Shown piece by piece: positions 15,255 through 18,458 of a stretch of 18,458 nucleotides of DNA; positions within the stretch are counted from its first letter, which is position 1, and every line of letters begins with the position of its first letter. The DNA is from JBAWXE01 sp037144255. GTDB lineage: Bacteria > Bacteroidota > Bacteroidia > Chitinophagales > Chitinophagaceae. The DNA is taken from assembly GCA_037144255.1 (NCBI GenBank), contig JBAWXE010000052.1, positions 1 through 18,458 on the forward strand, read 5' to 3'. A program made the position numbers and the translations under genes. The notes beneath the pieces were generated by a model that did not search any database, had not been told where the DNA came from, and saw nothing but the letters and a program-made list of their open reading frames with translations.

Positions 15255-18200
15255 ATGACCATCAACGAAGAAGCATTCCTTATCAGATATAATAAGTTAA
15301 ATGAACAGCAACGCCTGGCCGTAGATACGATCTATGGGCCTGTGATGGTAATAGCCGGTCCGGGCACAGGCAAAACAGAAGTATTATCCATGCGTATTGC
15401 CAATCTGTTGCGAAGTGAGGCACAGGTGCAACCACATGAAATATTATGTCTTACCTATACCGATGAGGCTACTAACTCAATGCGCCGTAGATTGATAACG
15501 GTGATAGGCAATGCAGCTCATAGGGTCAATATCTGTACATTCCATGCTTTTTGTAATAACGTTATACAGATCAATCCGGAATATTTCAGTCAGCGTAGTT
15601 TGCAACCCATCACAGATCTGGAACGTACTGAACTGTTGTACGATATTTTAGAGAAATTGCCACAAGGACATGCATTGCGTAAACTGAGTGGGAATATATA
15701 TTTCGATGCAGGCAAACTTAATCGCTTATTCGATATGATGAAGCGGGAGAACCTGAGACCAATAGATATCAAGCAAGCTATTGCCAGATATCTGGAGGAT
15801 TTGCCAACCAGAGAAGAATATATATATAAGAAATCGGGAAAGGGCTATCAGAAGGGAGATATTAAACAGACACAGATAGATGAGGAAATAAGGAGAATGA
15901 CCATTACCGATGCAGCAGCTGCACTCTTTGATACCTATGAGCAAAGGATGAAAGAAATAGGGCGATATGATTTCAACGACATGATCATTTGGGTATTGGA
16001 TGCTTTCAAACAAAATCCGGCTCTTTTACAAAGTTATCAGGAGCGTTATCAATTCACATTGGTAGATGAATTTCAGGATACCAATGGTGCACAGAGCGAA
16101 TTGTTGAATATTATCACCCAATATTGGGATGATCCCAATGTTTTCGTGGTAGGCGATGATGACCAGTCTATCTATGAATTTCAAGGTGCCCGAATCCGCA
16201 ATATCATTGATTTCTACCAGCGAAATAGAGACACTATCAATGTAATCATACTACCTCAAAATTATCGTTCGTCACAAGCCATTATCGATATGGCCACTGC
16301 TACAATAAAGAACAATACACAACGGTTGATATATCAGTTGCAGGAATTGCAATTGAATAAGAATATAGTTGCATCAGCAGAACGTTTTAAAAATGGTAAT
16401 GATACAGTTATTCCGGAAGTTAAGGTCTATAGCAATATACTGCATGAGGAAGCAGATATTGTAATGCAAATGGAGCAATTGCAAAGGCAGGGAGTGCAGC
16501 TGAATGAAATAGCTGTGATATATGCCCAACATAAGCAGGCCGAAAACATTATGGCATTGATGGAGCGTAAGGGTATGCCTTATAGTGTTAAGCGCCCTGT
16601 AAATATCTTAGATATACCCATCATCCAACAGATTGTAAATATTCTCCGGTATCTGGATGAAGAACGCAGACAATCTTTCTCAGGCGAGACCATGCTTTTT
16701 GAAATGATGCATGCGCCCTATTTTGGTATTGCACCTACAGATATAGCTTTACTCTCCTTATACATTCAGGCTAACAGACAAAAAGATAAGAGTTTAGGAC
16801 ATTGGCGATTAGTATTAATGAATGCCCTGTTCATGGAATCTAACAATATTGCCTCTACTAGACAATTGCATAGTTTGGGAATACATTTAGAAGACTGGAC
16901 CCAACAGCAAATGGTACTCCCTTTACCTCTTTTGGTAGAAAAGATCATCTATGAAAGTGGTATAGTAGGCTATTTATTAAAGTCAAAAGACCAGGTATGG
17001 AATATACAGGTATTACAAACCTTCTTTGCTTATGTAAAAGAGGTTTATGACCGTAACCCACGTATAAGGCCGGCTGATTTTCTGAGGATGCTGGAGCAAA
17101 TGAAGGATGAGAATATATCATTACCAGCCCAGAAAGTAGTACAGAATGATAATGGAGTACATTTTTATACAGCACATGGGGCTAAGGGCAATGAGTTTGA
17201 ATATGTATTTCTTATAGGTGCTACCAAGAATTTTTGGGAAAACAAACGTGGCAGCAATAATGAATATAAACTACCCGATACTATTACCAGTACAGAAGAG
17301 GACGTAGACAAAAGCTATAAAACAGAAGTAGCCCGTCGTTTGTTTTATGTTGCATTAACCCGTGCCAAAAAACATTTACAGGTATCTTATGCTGCTAAAG
17401 ACAATACCGGCAAACCTTTAGAAACCTCGGTATTTGTAGATGAGATCAGCACACTAGACGATCGTATCAGTTATGCTGTACCAACAGAAGACCTGATGGA
17501 ACATATAAAATGGGCTATGGCACCTATACCTGATGTACGTATCGAATTGGCCAATCATCAAAATATTGAGAAAGTGCTACAGGCTTTGACCATGAGTTAT
17601 ACTACACTTTCTAAATATCTGCGTTGCCCACTCACATTTTATTACGAACAGATACTTAAAGTACCATTCCTGAAAAGTGATGCATTGGCCTTTGGGAGTG
17701 CAGTGCACTATGCATTGGAGCGTATGTTCAAATTAATGAAAGAACAGCATGGTGTTTTCCCGTCTAAGGAAGAAGTGATAAGTGCGTTTAAGTCATTTAT
17801 GTTCATTGAATCTGAATCATTTACCCAGATACAATACGAAAGGAGGTTGGAACAGGGAAATTCCGTACTATCAGATTATTACGACTACTATATTGATAAA
17901 TTCCCTACTCATGTAGAGATAGAATTGAAGATACCGCGCTACATGCTGGATGGAGTGCCAGTAACAGGTAAAATTGATAAGATAGAGTTGGATGGAGATA
18001 ATTGTAAAGTAGTAGATTATAAGACCGGTGACCCTGATAAATCTGCTACAGCAATGACTGCGGGGCCTAATGAAAAGAACCCCAATGGGGGTGACTATTG
18101 GAGACAAATGGTATTTTATAAACTACTCATTGAAAATTATCAAGAGAAGAACTGGAAAGTACAGATGGGAATGTTTGATTATGTAGAGAAAGGCAGAGTG

Positions 18201-18410
18201 TCTAATCAGTACAAGCAGATCCATGTACCCATCTATCCTCAGGATGAAACTACCGTATTACAGCAACTGAAGGAAGTATATGGCCGTATCATGAATCATG
18301 AATTTGATGCAGGCTGTGGTAAACCTGAATGTACCTGGTGCAATTTTGCACGTAATTACGAATTGATACGGCCAGCAGAAAATGAGTTTGTAGAAATCGA
18401 TGATTTATAA
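15255..18410 (+). CDS. UvrD-like superfamily 1 helicase fused to a PD-(D/E)XK nuclease
   Basis: A 1051-residue protein with a full SF1A helicase: Q-motif LNEQQRLAV; Walker A AGPGTGKT (34-41); motif II LVDEFQDT (269-276); motif III VVGDDDQSIYEFQGA (298-312); motif IV LPQNYRSS (333-340); motif V TAHGAKGNEFEYVFLIG (639-655); motif VI VARRLFYVALTRAKKHL (692-708). The C-terminal region from about 780 is a RecB/AddB/Cas4-like nuclease: SKYLRCP (C791), GSAVHYALE (H818), GKIDKIEL (D908), VVDYKTG (D921, K923) and a QMVFY segment (951-955). Three more cysteines near the end (C1021, C1026, C1029) with C791 make the four-cysteine Fe-S cluster pattern that staples such nuclease domains. The protein therefore probably unwinds and cuts DNA during repair. 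It is a stand-alone gene, with no AddA/AddB or RecC partner in the window. Confidence 0.93.
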   Translation: MTINEEAFLIRYNKLNEQQRLAVDTIYGPVMVIAGPGTGKTEVLSMRIANLLRSEAQVQPHEILCLTYTDEATNSMRRRLITVIGNAAHRVNICTFHAFCNNVIQINPEYFSQRSLQPITDLERTELLYDILEKLPQGHALRKLSGNIYFDAGKLNRLFDMMKRENLRPIDIKQAIARYLEDLPTREEYIYKKSGKGYQKGDIKQTQIDEEIRRMTITDAAAALFDTYEQRMKEIGRYDFNDMIIWVLDAFKQNPALLQSYQERYQFTLVDEFQDTNGAQSELLNIITQYWDDPNVFVVGDDDQSIYEFQGARIRNIIDFYQRNRDTINVIILPQNYRSSQAIIDMATATIKNNTQRLIYQLQELQLNKNIVASAERFKNGNDTVIPEVKVYSNILHEEADIVMQMEQLQRQGVQLNEIAVIYAQHKQAENIMALMERKGMPYSVKRPVNILDIPIIQQIVNILRYLDEERRQSFSGETMLFEMMHAPYFGIAPTDIALLSLYIQANRQKDKSLGHWRLVLMNALFMESNNIASTRQLHSLGIHLEDWTQQQMVLPLPLLVEKIIYESGIVGYLLKSKDQVWNIQVLQTFFAYVKEVYDRNPRIRPADFLRMLEQMKDENISLPAQKVVQNDNGVHFYTAHGAKGNEFEYVFLIGATKNFWENKRGSNNEYKLPDTITSTEEDVDKSYKTEVARRLFYVALTRAKKHLQVSYAAKDNTGKPLETSVFVDEISTLDDRISYAVPTEDLMEHIKWAMAPIPDVRIELANHQNIEKVLQALTMSYTTLSKYLRCPLTFYYEQILKVPFLKSDALAFGSAVHYALERMFKLMKEQHGVFPSKEEVISAFKSFMFIESESFTQIQYERRLEQGNSVLSDYYDYYIDKFPTHVEIELKIPRYMLDGVPVTGKIDKIELDGDNCKVVDYKTGDPDKSATAMTAGPNEKNPNGGDYWRQMVFYKLLIENYQEKNWKVQMGMFDYVEKGRVSNQYKQIHVPIYPQDETTVLQQLKEVYGRIMNHEFDAGCGKPECTWCNFARNYELIRPAENEFVEIDDL

Positions 18411-18445
18411 TAATAAAGCCTCGCATTGCGAGGCTTTATTATTAT
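18407..18445. terminator. Strong intrinsic terminator overlapping the helicase-nuclease stop codon
   Basis: An 18-bp perfect stem (18407-18424 with 18428-18445) with a 3-base ATT loop; the GC-rich core is GCCTCGC/GCGAGGC. The left arm includes the TAA stop (18408-18410). The arms end in A/T-rich flanks on both sides, so it could work in both directions for a convergent neighbour beyond the right edge. Confidence 0.85.
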
Positions 18446-18458
18446 GGAAGAATATTGT

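Noticed and set aside
15255..18410. Helicase-nuclease as part of a defence island
   Set aside because: Neighbours are housekeeping or envelope genes, there is no mobile element or other defence gene, and the fusion is a common chromosomal repair protein type in Bacteroidota.

Overview
The window is a gene-dense stretch of a low-GC Bacteroidota chromosome, most likely from the Chitinophagaceae/Chitinophagales side of the phylum. Evidence for this is the Bacteroidota-type -7 promoter element (TAnnTTTG) in front of several genes, the near absence of Shine-Dalgarno sequences, and the gene families present: a BatA/vWA membrane protein, a DUF4199 protein, a TonB-type receptor with a carboxypeptidase-regulatory-like N-terminus, a DUF349 repeat protein and a UvrD helicase fused to a PD-(D/E)XK nuclease. 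The family-level placement is inference; no rRNA or other decisive marker is in the window. Base and codon usage look even throughout (heavy use of ATA for Ile), and I see no insertion sequence, tRNA, rRNA, CRISPR array, integrase or prophage gene. No gap between genes exceeds 300 bases.

Layout. (a) Minus strand: alaS (88-2709) and, upstream of it, a polytopic GT-C-like membrane glycosyltransferase (2810-4249). Each has its own TAnnTTTG element. A short plus-strand open frame at the left edge may be the C-terminus of another protein. (b) Plus strand, divergent from these: a tightly packed four-gene block from 4360 to 9204, made of a BatA/vWA-domain membrane protein, a dihydroorotase-like protein, a DUF4199 membrane protein and a membrane-anchored family 2 glycosyltransferase, with gaps of 6, 2 and 13 bases. 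(c) Plus strand, separately transcribed: an outer-membrane TonB-type receptor (9378-12032), a secreted DUF4197 protein (12100-12870) and a DUF349 repeat protein (12958-14550). (d) A short secreted thioredoxin-fold protein on the minus strand (14619-15131), convergent with the DUF349 gene across a bidirectional terminator. (e) A plus-strand UvrD-like helicase-nuclease (15255-18410), closed by an 18-bp terminator hairpin that includes its stop codon.

How the genes may work together. Most are housekeeping or cell-envelope genes. The main point of interest is block (b). Its dihydroorotase-like member keeps the family fold signatures but has lost every metal-binding and catalytic residue I can align, so it is probably not an ordinary pyrimidine enzyme even though databases would name it PyrC. 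It is tightly packed with two integral membrane proteins and a polyprenyl-phosphate-type glycosyltransferase, which suggests a cell-envelope role. The GT2 enzyme (a likely maker of lipid-linked sugar) and the divergent GT-C-like protein (a likely user of such donors) could be functionally linked. I found no defence system or obviously new multi-gene machine; the pseudo-dihydroorotase operon is the best candidate for undescribed biology.
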